From NCBI RefSeq assembly GCF_018224925.1, contig NZ_JAGTUF010000001.1, positions 372,001 to 436,000 of the forward strand: DNA of 64,000 nucleotides, given 5' to 3'. The DNA is from Magnetospirillum sulfuroxidans (GTDB lineage: Bacteria > Pseudomonadota > Alphaproteobacteria > Rhodospirillales > Magnetospirillaceae). Positions 26,880 to 35,662 of this stretch are shown here, piece after piece. The notes below the pieces were generated by a model. It saw only the letters and a list, made by a program, of their open reading frames with translations, was not told the origin of the DNA and did no database searches. The first letter of the stretch is position 1. Every line of letters begins with the position of its first letter. Position numbers and translations under genes: made by a program.

Positions 26880-28289
26880 ATGGTCGAGATGATGGAAAAC
26901 CGCACCTGGGCTGAAATCAAGATTGGTGACAGCGCCAGCGTGACCCGCACCTGCCGGATGGAGGATGTCGAATTGTTCGGCGTCGCCTCGGGCGATCTCA
27001 ACCCCACCCATTATAGTGCCGAGCAGGCGCAAAGCCTGACCCAGCATCGCAAGGTGATGGCCCATTCACTGTGGACCGGGTCATTGCTGTCGGCCATCTT
27101 GGGCAACGAATTGCCGGGTGCCGGCACCGTCTATCGGACCCAGACGTATGATTTCCAGTCGCCGGTGGAAGTGGGGGACACCGTTACCGTCACGGTCGTG
27201 GCCAAGGAAAAGATCGCCCCCGCCGATGTGGTGTTCGAATGCTCGGCGCTGAACCAGAACGGCGCCGCGATTTTCACGGGAACCGCTCGGGTGACGGCGC
27301 CGACGCAAAAGGTGGTGCAGCCGCGCACCGAATTGCACGAAGTGTCGCTGCGCCGCCGCCATCATGTGTTCGAGGACATTATCGAACGCTGTGCTCCGCT
27401 GGACCCGATTTCGGTGGCGGTTTGCCATCCCTGCGATCAGGTGTCGCTGGAAGGCCCGATCGATGCCTATAAGCTGGGGCTGATCAATCCGATCCTGGTG
27501 GGACCGGAAGCGAAAATTCGCTCGCTCGCCGCAGAATTCGGCTTCGATCTGACGGGATTGCGCATCATCGACACCCAGCACAGCCACGAATCGGCGGAAA
27601 AGTCGGTGGAACTGTGCCGCACCGGTCAGGCCGAGGCGTTGATGAAGGGCTCGTTGCACACCGATGAGATGATGCACGAGGTGGCCAGCCGCGCCACCGG
27701 CCTGCGCACCGGCCGGCGGATCAGCCACGTTTTCGTCATGGATGTGCCGACCTATCCGAAGATGCTGCTGATCTCGGATGCCGCCATCAACATTTATCCG
27801 ACCTTGGAAGACAAGGTGGACATCGCCCAAAACGCCATTGATCTGGCGTTGTGCATGGGGGTGGTGCAGCCCAAGGTGGCCATCTTGTCGGCGGTGGAGA
27901 CCGTCTATCCCAAGATCAATTCGACCATCGAAGCCGCGGCTTTGTGCAAGATGGCTGATCGCGGCCAGATTACCGGCGCCATTTTGGATGGCCCGCTGGC
28001 CTTTGATAACGCGATCTCGGCCGAAGCCGCCAAGATCAAGAAGATCAATTCGCCGGTGGCCGGCCAGGCCGACATCTTGCTGGTCCCCGATCTCGAAGCC
28101 GGCAATATGCTGGCCAAGCAATTATCGTATCTGGCCGATGCCGATGCCGCCGGCATCGTGCTGGGCGCGCGGGTGCCGATCGTGCTGACCAGCCGCGCCG
28201 ATTCGGCCAAGGCGCGTTTGGCCAGTTGCGCCGTCGCCGTCCTGTTTGCCCATGCCCGCCGCGCCAGCGGCAAGATCGCCGCTCAATAA
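26880..28289 (+). CDS. Bifunctional MaoC-like hydratase / phosphate acetyltransferase
   Basis: A 469-residue fusion. Residues 1-140 form a MaoC-type hotdog domain (DLNPTHYS catalytic Asp/His segment, HSLWTGSLLSAILGNELPG). From about residue 155 to the end is a Pta domain that exchanges acetyl or butyryl between CoA and phosphate (MKGSLHTDEMMHEV, then GPLAFDNAISAEAA and LVPDLEAGNMLAKQL). This joined form is known in alpha- and betaproteobacteria beside ackA. GTGGGCA precedes ATG 26880. ackA follows after 15 bp, so the pair converts acyl-CoA to acyl phosphate and then acid plus ATP. Confidence 0.93.
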   Translation: MVEMMENRTWAEIKIGDSASVTRTCRMEDVELFGVASGDLNPTHYSAEQAQSLTQHRKVMAHSLWTGSLLSAILGNELPGAGTVYRTQTYDFQSPVEVGDTVTVTVVAKEKIAPADVVFECSALNQNGAAIFTGTARVTAPTQKVVQPRTELHEVSLRRRHHVFEDIIERCAPLDPISVAVCHPCDQVSLEGPIDAYKLGLINPILVGPEAKIRSLAAEFGFDLTGLRIIDTQHSHESAEKSVELCRTGQAEALMKGSLHTDEMMHEVASRATGLRTGRRISHVFVMDVPTYPKMLLISDAAINIYPTLEDKVDIAQNAIDLALCMGVVQPKVAILSAVETVYPKINSTIEAAALCKMADRGQITGAILDGPLAFDNAISAEAAKIKKINSPVAGQADILLVPDLEAGNMLAKQLSYLADADAAGIVLGARVPIVLTSRADSAKARLASCAVAVLFAHARRASGKIAAQ

Positions 28290-28304
28290 GGAAAGGAACA
28301 GGTC

Positions 28305-29507
28305 ATGCGTGACGGTATTTTGGTCATCAACGCCGGTTCGTCCTCCATCAAGTTCTCGCTGTATCTGTCCAATGGCGATGGCAAGCCGGAACTGAGCTCG
28401 AAAGGCCAGGTCGAGGGCATCAATGTCGCCCCTCATTTCGTCGCCATGGGTCCCGATGGCACGGTTTTGGCGGAACAGCGTTGGCCGGCCGACAGCGATC
28501 TGCACCACGAGGATTTGCTCAAACATCTGATTGATTGGGTCGAGGATCACCTGGACGATGCCGTTCTGGTGGCCGCCGGCCATCGCGTCGTCCATGGCGG
28601 CGCTCGCTATTCGGCCCCGGTGCTGGTCGATGATCAGGTGCTTACCGGACTGGAAAAGCTGATCCCGTTGGCGCCCTTGCACCAGCCGCACAACATCGCC
28701 CCGATCCGGGCCTTGGCCAAGGTGCATCCCGGCTTGACCCAGGTGGCCTGTTTCGACACCGCCTTTCACAGCACCAATCCCAAGGTGGCGACCACTTTCG
28801 CCTTGCCGCGCGAATTGACCGATGAAGGCGTGCGCCGGTACGGCTTCCATGGCTTGTCCTATGAATTCATCGCCCGCCGTCTGCGCGAAATCGCGCCAGA
28901 GCGGGCCGCCGGCAAGGTGGTGGTCTGCCATTTGGGCTCGGGGGCGTCCATGTGCGCCATCGACAATGGCCGCTCGGTCGCGTCGACCTTGGGATTTACG
29001 GCGGTTGATGGTTTGCCCATGGGCACCCGGACCGGCAATCTGGACCCGGGCGTCATCTTGTACTTGCTGGACGAGAAGGGAATGAACTCGAAGCAGATCG
29101 AGAACCTGCTGTACAAGCAATCCGGTCTGTTGGGGGTATCTGGCATTTCCAACGACATGCGGGTGTTGCTGGAAAGCGATGATCCCCATGCGGCCGAGGC
29201 GGTCGAGCTGTTCTGCTATCGTATCCTCCGCGAGCTGGGATCGCTGGCGGCGGCCATGGGCGGGCTGGATGCGGTGGTGTTCACCGCCGGTATCGGCGAG
29301 CGTTCGGCGCCGGTGCGCGACAAGGTGTGCCAGGGGGCCGGGTGGTTGGGAATCAGCCTGGATGCCGCCGCCAATGCCGCCAATGCCCAGGTGATCACCA
29401 CCGCCGACAGCACCATTCCGGTGTTTGTCATTCCCACCGACGAGGAAATGATGATCGCCAAGCATACACGGGCGATGGTGCGGCAATCCCGTCAAGCGGC
29501 GCAGTAA
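28305..29507 (+). CDS. ackA: Acetate kinase
   Basis: A 400-residue AckA, which makes ATP and acetate from acetyl phosphate and ADP (reversible). The N-terminal phosphate motif is VINAGSSSIKF. The ASKHA signatures include VFTAGIGERSAPVR near residue 325 and the mid-protein GFHGLSYEFIA. The length of about 400 is normal. A GGAAAGGAACAGG ribosome site precedes the ATG, 15 bp after the MaoC-Pta stop, so the two are one operon. A 37-bp palindrome begins 2 nt after the stop, and a strong terminator lies 125 bp further on. Confidence 0.95.
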   Translation: MRDGILVINAGSSSIKFSLYLSNGDGKPELSSKGQVEGINVAPHFVAMGPDGTVLAEQRWPADSDLHHEDLLKHLIDWVEDHLDDAVLVAAGHRVVHGGARYSAPVLVDDQVLTGLEKLIPLAPLHQPHNIAPIRALAKVHPGLTQVACFDTAFHSTNPKVATTFALPRELTDEGVRRYGFHGLSYEFIARRLREIAPERAAGKVVVCHLGSGASMCAIDNGRSVASTLGFTAVDGLPMGTRTGNLDPGVILYLLDEKGMNSKQIENLLYKQSGLLGVSGISNDMRVLLESDDPHAAEAVELFCYRILRELGSLAAAMGGLDAVVFTAGIGERSAPVRDKVCQGAGWLGISLDAAANAANAQVITTADSTIPVFVIPTDEEMMIAKHTRAMVRQSRQAAQ

Positions 29508-29508
29508 G

Positions 29509-29556
29509 ACCAAGTCCCGCTGAGTTCAACCCAGCGGGACTTGGTGCGCAAAGCGC
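29509..29556. repeat. 37-bp palindromic repeat plus adjacent hairpin, copy 2
   Basis: A 37-bp unit (29509-29545) with 14-bp perfect arms ACCAAGTCCCGCTG / CAGCGGGACTTGGT and a 9-nt loop. A short hairpin GCGC-AAA-GCGC (29546-29556) follows directly. Same length, outer arm bases and centre GAGT as copy 1 at 12789. It starts 2 nt after the ackA stop and could protect the mRNA 3' end. Confidence 0.65.
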
Positions 29557-29631
29557 CGCGCGGCTTAGCGCCGATGCTGGGATCGACATACAAGGGGGCC
29601 GCAGGTCGGCCCCGATCAGGACCATTCTCTC

Positions 29632-29662
29632 AAACCCCCGGCTGTCATGGCCGGGGGTTTTT
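29632..29662 (+). terminator. Rho-independent terminator of the pta-ackA unit
   Basis: Perfect 11-bp stem AAACCCCCGGC / GCCGGGGGTTT, 7-nt loop, then five T residues. About 90 bp of untranslated sequence lies between the palindromic repeat and this terminator, including a GGGGCC / GGCCCC hairpin. Confidence 0.85.
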
Positions 29663-29724
29663 CGCACTTGCGAATGAAAACGGCACGGGTGTAGCGTGCC
29701 GACTTCGTCATCCACGAGGTCGTC

Positions 29725-29967
29725 ATGCTCCGTCTTTGTCTGTCGCTTTTGTCGGTGATCGCCTTGGCAGGGTGCGCCGTGGTCGATTTAGCCGCCCATG
29801 GCGTCAAGAAATATGAAAAAAGCAAGGAACAGCCGAGCCAAGGGCAGGCGATCGCCAGCCCTGCGCCGACCGCTGCCCCGCGCGATGTGGCTGAGGCTGA
29901 AGTCCGGCCGGTCGAGGCGGCACCGCCGGATTCGGCGGGCGCCATCCGTTCGCAACCGCTGGATTAA
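29725..29967 (+). CDS. Small lipoprotein of unknown function
   Basis: An 80-residue lipoprotein. The signal sequence MLRLCLSLLSVIALAGC carries a lipobox LAGC with Cys17 as the acylated residue. The mature chain is short, charged around residues 29-35 (KKYEKSKE) and then Ala/Pro/Glu-rich, with no recognised domain. Residue +2 after the Cys is Ala, which in Lol-sorting bacteria favours the outer membrane. It is a stand-alone gene after the ackA terminator, and its 3' end overlaps the convergent cyclic-nucleotide-binding gene by 4 bp. Confidence 0.75.
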   Translation: MLRLCLSLLSVIALAGCAVVDLAAHGVKKYEKSKEQPSQGQAIASPAPTAAPRDVAEAEVRPVEAAPPDSAGAIRSQPLD

Positions 29968-30599
29968 AGCTTTCTTTGGCCTTCGCTGCCGACGACGTTG
30001 CCAAAACCGATTCCGTTCAGTTCGTCTTCGGTGATCAGGTCGTGGCGCTTGTCCGCACACAAATCCGAGACGTTTTGCAGATCGGTCAACACCGTGTCCA
30101 GACGGTCGAGCACATCCAAGAGGTCGTCAGCCATGACGGCATCATCCATGCGGCCGGCAAAACGACGCATGTTCCAGGAAAAGACCCGCATTTGCTTGAC
30201 GTGATCGCGGAAAGAACGAGGCCGGCGCAGAAACAGACGCGATGAGTTACGAATGTTGCGAATGAACAATTCAATCAGGGCGCGCAAAAACCGGTCCGCG
30301 CCATCGAGCTTGCGGCGGAAGATGGGATAGGGAATCAGGGCGATTTCCGCTTCCTCGACGGCAATGGCCGAGGCCGAGCGGTTACCGCCGCCCAAAACCG
30401 CCATTTCACCGAAAATTTCACCGGGTGAAATGTCGCCGACTTCCGTACGATGGCCCTCAAGGTGATGAAACAAAGCGACTTTACCGCGCAGCAATACATA
30501 CGCACAATCGCCGCCATCCCCTTGGGCGAAAATTTGTTCGCCAGCTGGAATGACTTGCCGTTCCAATTGAACAGTGCCGCCGAAAGCGGACTCTTCCAT
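29964..30599 (-). CDS. Cyclic-nucleotide-binding domain protein
   Basis: A 211-residue protein. Residues 10-110 form a CAP-type nucleotide-binding barrel: PAGEQIFAQGDGGDCAYVLLRG, then the phosphate cassette region GEIFGEMAVLGGGNRSASAIA. The C-terminal 100 residues are helical and charged with no helix-turn-helix, so it is not a CRP-type regulator. The cassette has NRSASA, where Arg and Ser fit cyclic nucleotide phosphate contact. It may transmit cAMP or cGMP binding to a partner through its helical tail. It is oriented away from the small gene at 30712. Confidence 0.85.
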   Translation of the reverse strand: MEESAFGGTVQLERQVIPAGEQIFAQGDGGDCAYVLLRGKVALFHHLEGHRTEVGDISPGEIFGEMAVLGGGNRSASAIAVEEAEIALIPYPIFRRKLDGADRFLRALIELFIRNIRNSSRLFLRRPRSFRDHVKQMRVFSWNMRRFAGRMDDAVMADDLLDVLDRLDTVLTDLQNVSDLCADKRHDLITEDELNGIGFGNVVGSEGQRKL

Positions 30600-30711
30600 G
30601 ACTTATTTTTTCCTGTTGTTGAACGGATGGCTAAGCTTGCGACAAAATAACTGATGACACAAATATAATGTTTACAACCTTTGCCCGATCTCACGACATT
30701 TGGTGTTATCC

Positions 30712-31047
30712 ATGATTGATGCCTGTGCGTTATTGCTGCGGCTGAATGCCGTAGGCGGCGGTAGCCAAGAGCTGGATCAGGCGATCTCCGACTTTTTTGA
30801 GCAGCCGGCCGGCGCTTACACGGAATCCGTGTCGTTATGCCGTTCCTTGGTCGCCCGCGTGCTGCCCCAATGGCATTTGCATCTGGGCTATGACGTTAGC
30901 GGGGTGCTGCCTTATGCGTCGTTGTCGCTGGACCAGCGTTATCACCATGCCGAGGCGCCGACGGTGCCGTTGGCGATCTTGCGGGTGCTGCTGACCGCTC
31001 TTATCCCCGCAGCAGGTCCAGGGCGGTCAAAGCCGCGGCCAGTCTGA
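30712..31047 (+). CDS. Small phage ABA-sandwich-like protein
   Basis: A 111-residue protein whose layout ([10 protein letters not shown], then [26 protein letters not shown], then [14 protein letters not shown]) resembles small phage-derived ABA-sandwich proteins seen in alphaproteobacterial genomes and prophages. This resemblance is by eye only. ATG 30712 is chosen as the first start giving that N terminus; a start at 30700 would add four residues. The last 47 bp overlap the convergent cinA gene, so its final residues may be coincidental. No other phage genes are near. Confidence 0.5.
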   Translation: MIDACALLLRLNAVGGGSQELDQAISDFFEQPAGAYTESVSLCRSLVARVLPQWHLHLGYDVSGVLPYASLSLDQRYHHAEAPTVPLAILRVLLTALIPAAGPGRSKPRPV

Positions 31048-31486
31048 TGTCATCACGCTCCCCTGGAAAAATAAAATGCCGGTGGCGGACTGGTTGGCCG
31101 GTAGCGGCCATGGCGAAATGCACCAAGCCGACCGGTTTTTCAGGGCTGCCGCCGCCGGGGCCGGCGATACCGGTGATGGCCACGGCCCTATGGGCGTTGC
31201 TGTGATGCAAGGCTCCCACGGCCATGGCCTCGGCCACTTCGGAACTGACCGCGCCGTGGGTCTGGATCAGCGCTGCCGGCACCCCCAGCATTTCAGTTTT
31301 TGCCTGATTGGAATAAGTGACGAAGCCCCGTTCCAGCACCGCCGATGATCCGGCAATGCTGGTCAGAGCGGCAGAGACCAGACCGCCGGTACAAGATTCG
31401 GCGGTGGCCACCAAGGTGCCGCTTTGCCGGTTTTGGTCGATGAGTGCCTGGGCCGCGGCAAGCAGGGGGGCGGGCAAAATGCTCAT
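31001..31486 (-). CDS. CinA C-terminal-domain protein, nicotinamide-nucleotide amidase
   Basis: A 161-residue stand-alone CinA C-terminal (PncC-type) domain, which deamidates nicotinamide mononucleotide to nicotinate mononucleotide in pyridine nucleotide salvage. Family motifs are [34 protein letters not shown], and [18 protein letters not shown]. The length matches single-domain PncC. The start at 31486 overlaps the end of pgpA by 4 bp (ATGA), which fixes it and shows co-translation. The frame remains open upstream through pgpA but is out of phase with that gene. Confidence 0.93.
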   Translation of the reverse strand: MSILPAPLLAAAQALIDQNRQSGTLVATAESCTGGLVSAALTSIAGSSAVLERGFVTYSNQAKTEMLGVPAALIQTHGAVSSEVAEAMAVGALHHSNAHRAVAITGIAGPGGGSPEKPVGLVHFAMAATGQPVRHRHFIFPGERDDIRLAAALTALDLLRG

Positions 31487-31980
31487 GGCAAGCTCCACCA
31501 CAGCGAAAACAGCGACAAGGCGGCAGCGCCGTAAAGCGCCGCCAACAGATCGTCCAGCATCACCCCCAAGCCGCCACCGACAGAGCGATCGGCCAGACTG
31601 GCCGGCCAGGGCTTCCAGATATCCAGAAGGCGAAACAGCCCGAAACCGATGGCGTACAGCACCGGATCGGTGGGAATGGCCGCCAAGACCAGCCACTGGC
31701 CGGCAACCTCGTCGATGACCACTTCCTTGGGATCGTCGATGCCGGTGCGGCGGACGTAAACCGCCGATGCCCACCAGCCGACCACGGCGCAGAGCCCCGC
31801 CGCCGCCAATAAGGCCACGGTCCCGCCCCATTGCATCAACATCCAGGCAAGGGGCAGGGCGGCTAACGACCCCCAGGTCCCTGGGGCGCGGGGCAGCAAG
31901 CCGCAGCCGAACCATGTCGACAGCACGAAAGCGGGATGCAAGGGGGAGAGGCCGGGGCGAGGCGATGCCAACAGCGGCAA
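31483..31980 (-). CDS. pgpA: Phosphatidylglycerophosphatase A
   Basis: A 165-residue inner-membrane enzyme that removes phosphate from phosphatidylglycerol phosphate to give phosphatidylglycerol. Motifs are [16 protein letters not shown] at the N terminus, the acidic [11 protein letters not shown], and [15 protein letters not shown]. Three to four hydrophobic helices are present. Length is normal. It is the first gene of a two-gene unit with the cinA-type gene and divergent from the histidine kinase. Confidence 0.93.
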   Translation of the reverse strand: MPLLASPRPGLSPLHPAFVLSTWFGCGLLPRAPGTWGSLAALPLAWMLMQWGGTVALLAAAGLCAVVGWWASAVYVRRTGIDDPKEVVIDEVAGQWLVLAAIPTDPVLYAIGFGLFRLLDIWKPWPASLADRSVGGGLGVMLDDLLAALYGAAALSLFSLWWSLP

Positions 31981-32134
31981 TGGACGTTTCCTTGATCGGA
32001 GAGGGGGGCAAGCTGCCCGAAGTATAGACGGCTAATACTTTTAAACGCAGATGATCTCCTTTGCCATGCTGGCGTTGTCGTCATCACATGGGAAGATGGC
32101 GCGGCGGGTATCTGAATGTGTGGGGAAGCACTTG

Positions 32135-34672
32135 ATGGGGAATGGCGGTTTCTGGGGACGTTTTAGTATGACCTCCAGGCTGATGGCCGGGGGGAGCTTG
32201 GTGGCCATATTGCTGTGGTTCGCCCTGGATATGTTTCATTCCGCCCGCATTGATGCCATCGTCCACGCCAATATCGGGCAGCAGTTAGATGTGCAGGCCG
32301 AAGCCGGGCAAGCGCGTTTCCAGGAAACCTTGCGCACTCATTTTGCCCTGACGACCTTTTTGTCCACCTCGCGGCCGATCAGCGAACTGGCGGCGATCGC
32401 CTTGGCTCAGCCGGCGTCGCTTGAGATTCCCAAGCCGGTGCGCCTGGGCAGCCTGGCGATTTTAGAGAATCCTCTTGGCCATTCGGACATCAGCTTCATG
32501 GTGATGATCGATGGGAACAATCGGATCAGGATGCTTTTGACGGATAATGATGGGGCGCCACCAATCGGCCTGTCGCGTTTCCTGCCATCCTTGCCGGCCA
32601 ATTCAGCCTATCGCGCCATCGTCCAGAAATTGGGCGGCGAGGTTTACGTCATTTCGGTTCATGCCATCGCCGACACCGCCGCCCGGCTGGTCGTCTTCAC
32701 CCGTTGGGATGCCGGCCTGATTGCCCGGACCCATGGCTTTGTTGCCGGCAGTGATCATGTGGTGGTCATCGCCGACATGGTCCATGATCGGGTTGCCGCG
32801 TCCAGCGATCCGCAACAGGTGCCGCCCGGCACCAGTTTAGTTGATTTAGACCCGGATTGGCTTTCGGCCTCGCTGGAATTTCCCACTCATGGCGGCGTCG
32901 ACTTTCTGCCGGCCTTCGTGTCGTTGGTGTCACGTTCCTATGTGAATTCCCTGGCGCAGCCGTTGCTGCGACAAGAACGCGAGCAGCGCACGGTTCTGGC
33001 GGTGACGCTGATCGTCTTGTTCATGCTGGTGATGGTGGTTCTGACAATCCGGTTGCGCCAGATCATCCATCAAGTGGCGGAGGTGACCGCCTCGGTGACC
33101 GGATCGCGGGAACCATTGTTTCAGAGAGGGGATGAAATGGCCGCCTTGGTCCGTCAGGTACGGATCCTGGCCACCGAGGTGCGGCGGTCGCGTGTTGCCT
33201 TGGGCCAAGAGGTTGCGGAAAAATTACGTCTGAATGACGAGAAAATGCATGTACGCGAAGAAAATGCTCGTCTCCGCCTGCTGCAATCGGTGACCGAACG
33301 TCTCAGGGTCGGGGTGGTGCGGATGACCGCCAATGGCCCGGTCGCCGAAAATAAGGCAATGGTGGAAATATCCCAGACCTGTGGCGGTCTTTCCGCTTTT
33401 GTTGAAACCAAGAAGTCGCATGGCACTCAGGAATTGCTGGTGCGCGAACCTCACGGCGGCGAACGGATTTTCGAGATTTTGGCCGCCGACGATATCGATG
33501 ACGGTTTGATTTTGGTCACCGACGTCACCGAACAGCGTCGCGCCGAACAGATGATCCATTCCCTGGCCTTGTTTCCGGCGCAAAATCCCTATCCGGTTCT
33601 GCGGATCAGCAGCGATGGCGTCATCTTGCACGCCAATCCGGCCAGTGATCCCTTGCTGGGCGAATGGGGCACCGGCATGGGGCGGGCGGTACCGGATGAG
33701 TGGCTGGGCATTATCACGGAGGTTTTGACCACTGGCCGCACCATTCAGGCCGAGCTTCCGGTCGCCGGCAGGTTTTTGTCCCTGACGCTGGTTCCGGTGT
33801 CAGCGGATAGTTACGTCAACATCTATGCCGCCGACGTCTCGGACCGGGTGGCGGTTGAACGGCAATTGGCCCTGGCCAATGAGGGACTGGAGCGCCGGGT
33901 GATCGAACGCACCCGCGACTTGTTGTTGGCGAAGGAACAGGCCGAGTTGGCCAGCCGAACCAAGACCGAGTTTCTCGCCACCATCAGTCACGAATTGCGC
34001 ACGCCGCTCAACGCCATCATTGGCTTTTCCGAGGTCATGGCCGGGGCGATGTTCGGGCCGTTGGGCAATGGTCGCTATCAGGGCTATGCCATCGACATCG
34101 TTAATTCCGGCCGTCATCTGCTGGCGGTGATCAACGATATCTTGGATGTATCGAAGGTCGAGGCCGGACAGATGAGTTTGGATATTGGCCCGGTGGACGT
34201 TCCGGCGATGATCGATTCGGCCGTTCGTTTGGTGGAAACCCGGGCACAGAGCGGAAAATTGCGCCTCCGCAGCGAAATAGAGCCGGATTTGCCGGTCTTT
34301 CACGGGGATCGCCGGCGCTGTTTGCAGATTTTGGTCAATCTTTTGTCCAATGCGGTCAAATTCACCCCCGAGGGGGGGAGCGTCACCGTCAGCGCGGCGC
34401 ATGAAAATACCGGTATCTGTCTGCGGGTGACAGATACCGGCATCGGCATGAGCGAAAGTGAAATCCAACTGGCGTTAGAGCCGTTCCGTCAGGTGGACGG
34501 TTCGTTGTCGCGGCAATATGAAGGCACCGGCCTGGGGTTACCCTTGGCCAAGTCCATGACCGAATTGCATGGCGGCACTCTGATCGTCAGTAGCCGCAAG
34601 GGTGAAGGCACCGAGGTTATGGTCTGGCTGCCACTTGAACCCTTGGCCGCTGACGACAATTGGCAAATCTAG
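32135..34672 (+). CDS. Membrane sensor histidine kinase
   Basis: An 845-residue kinase. TM1 lies near residues 18-38 and a periplasmic sensor region of about 240 residues follows. TM2 (VLAVTLIVLFMLVMVVLTI) leads to a HAMP-like linker and PAS-like region. The core has a HisKA domain with ISHELRTPLNAIIGF (phospho-His) and a HATPase domain with N box LVNLLSNAVKF, G1 DTGIGMSE and G2 GTGLGLPLAKS. No receiver domain and no response regulator gene lies nearby, so the partner is elsewhere. ATG 32135 is preferred (GGGGAAG upstream); ATG 32168 is an alternative. Its stop codon lies inside the left arm of the inverted-repeat element. Confidence 0.9.
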   Translation: MGNGGFWGRFSMTSRLMAGGSLVAILLWFALDMFHSARIDAIVHANIGQQLDVQAEAGQARFQETLRTHFALTTFLSTSRPISELAAIALAQPASLEIPKPVRLGSLAILENPLGHSDISFMVMIDGNNRIRMLLTDNDGAPPIGLSRFLPSLPANSAYRAIVQKLGGEVYVISVHAIADTAARLVVFTRWDAGLIARTHGFVAGSDHVVVIADMVHDRVAASSDPQQVPPGTSLVDLDPDWLSASLEFPTHGGVDFLPAFVSLVSRSYVNSLAQPLLRQEREQRTVLAVTLIVLFMLVMVVLTIRLRQIIHQVAEVTASVTGSREPLFQRGDEMAALVRQVRILATEVRRSRVALGQEVAEKLRLNDEKMHVREENARLRLLQSVTERLRVGVVRMTANGPVAENKAMVEISQTCGGLSAFVETKKSHGTQELLVREPHGGERIFEILAADDIDDGLILVTDVTEQRRAEQMIHSLALFPAQNPYPVLRISSDGVILHANPASDPLLGEWGTGMGRAVPDEWLGIITEVLTTGRTIQAELPVAGRFLSLTLVPVSADSYVNIYAADVSDRVAVERQLALANEGLERRVIERTRDLLLAKEQAELASRTKTEFLATISHELRTPLNAIIGFSEVMAGAMFGPLGNGRYQGYAIDIVNSGRHLLAVINDILDVSKVEAGQMSLDIGPVDVPAMIDSAVRLVETRAQSGKLRLRSEIEPDLPVFHGDRRRCLQILVNLLSNAVKFTPEGGSVTVSAAHENTGICLRVTDTGIGMSESEIQLALEPFRQVDGSLSRQYEGTGLGLPLAKSMTELHGGTLIVSSRKGEGTEVMVWLPLEPLAADDNWQI

Positions 34673-34865
34673 AGTGCAGAGCGTTAAATCGGAAGCGCCT
34701 GTAGGATTGCTTCGCAAATGGGCTATCGCCCAAACCCATCCGGGGCGAACCCCGGTCCCCTTTGATTTTATTGATTAAAAAAAGGGGGTCTGGGGTTCAC
34801 CCCAGGCTGGGCCGGGGCGGCAGCCCCGTCACGAAGTGATTGTGATTTAACGCTCGGCGCTTTAG
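34669..34865. repeat. 197-bp inverted-repeat intergenic element (MITE-like)
   Basis: Bounded by 22-bp imperfect inverted repeats (34669-34690 and 34844-34865; 19 of 22 match, GAGCGTTAAATC perfect). The interior is rich in secondary structure: a long stem from GAACCCC (34747) to GGGGTTC (34792) around an AT-rich loop, a GGGC/GCCC hairpin and a GGGGC/GCCCC hairpin. It has no coding capacity and lies between convergent genes; its left arm contains the kinase stop codon. It could act as a bidirectional terminator. The remaining 34866-34974 shows only minor hairpins. Confidence 0.6.
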
Positions 34866-34974
34866 TTGCGTTCCGGCGACATTTCCGCGAATGCCCGATC
34901 TGATCAGACCCACGGGGCGGCGCGGCCTGCCCCGCCGCTTGAGGGGGCCTCTCTTTGATTGAAGGCTCGTTGTT

Positions 34975-35634
34975 TTAGCTGTAGCGCTGTTCCGTCCACG
35001 GGTCGCCTTCGTCGTGATAGCCCCGCAATTCCCAATAGCCGGGGCTGTCCTTGTCCATGAAGGTGATGGCGCGCAGCCATTTGGCGCTTTTCCAGAAATA
35101 CAGCTTGGGAATGATCACCCGAACCGGCCCGCCATGTTCGCGGCTTAGTTTTTCACCCTGCCAGGAATGGGCCAGCAACACGTCGTCATCGGCGAAGCGG
35201 TCCAATGGCACGTTGGTGGAATAGCCGTCAAAGCTGCGAAACATGATGAAGCGGGCGCTGGGACGCGGTTTGACCACGTCCAGCAGATGGCGGGCCGAGA
35301 CGCCGTTCCAGCGATTGTCATAGCGTGACCAGGTGGTGACGCAATGAATGTCGCTGACCGATTCGGTTTGTGGTTGCGCCAGGAAATCGTCCCACGACCA
35401 GCGCAGCGGGGTTTCCACCGCGCCGGCAACGGTCAGCGACCATTCCGTCTGGCTGAGATTGGGTTGGATGCCCAGGTCAAGGACCGGCCAATCCACCGTC
35501 TGGCGCTGGCCGGGCGGTAGGCGGGCCTGTCCGTGAGAACCGGTCAGGCCGCGGCCCGACCGCGCCCACGATTCCTTGGTTTCGACCAGCTTGTCTTTCA
35601 GCTTGCCCAGCAGCGGAACGTCGTCTTTGTCCAC
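34975..35634 (-). CDS. Sulfite-oxidase-family molybdopterin oxidoreductase
   Basis: A 219-residue compact molybdenum enzyme domain of the sulfite oxidase/YedY superfamily. The molybdenum-ligand Cys lies in SDIHCVTTWSRYDNRW, and ARFIMFRSFDGYSTNVPL and SREHGGPVRVIIPKLYFWKSAKW are family blocks. There is no N-terminal Tat signal, so it is cytoplasmic, like the small stand-alone sulfite-oxidase-like proteins. GTG 35634 is chosen: GGGGG lies before it and it gives the usual N terminus; the longer frame runs into smpB. It follows smpB by 28 bp. Substrate unknown. Confidence 0.86.
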   Translation of the reverse strand: MDKDDVPLLGKLKDKLVETKESWARSGRGLTGSHGQARLPPGQRQTVDWPVLDLGIQPNLSQTEWSLTVAGAVETPLRWSWDDFLAQPQTESVSDIHCVTTWSRYDNRWNGVSARHLLDVVKPRPSARFIMFRSFDGYSTNVPLDRFADDDVLLAHSWQGEKLSREHGGPVRVIIPKLYFWKSAKWLRAITFMDKDSPGYWELRGYHDEGDPWTEQRYS

Positions 35635-35662
35635 ATGCGCCCCCAAAGGTTGGCGGCACGCT

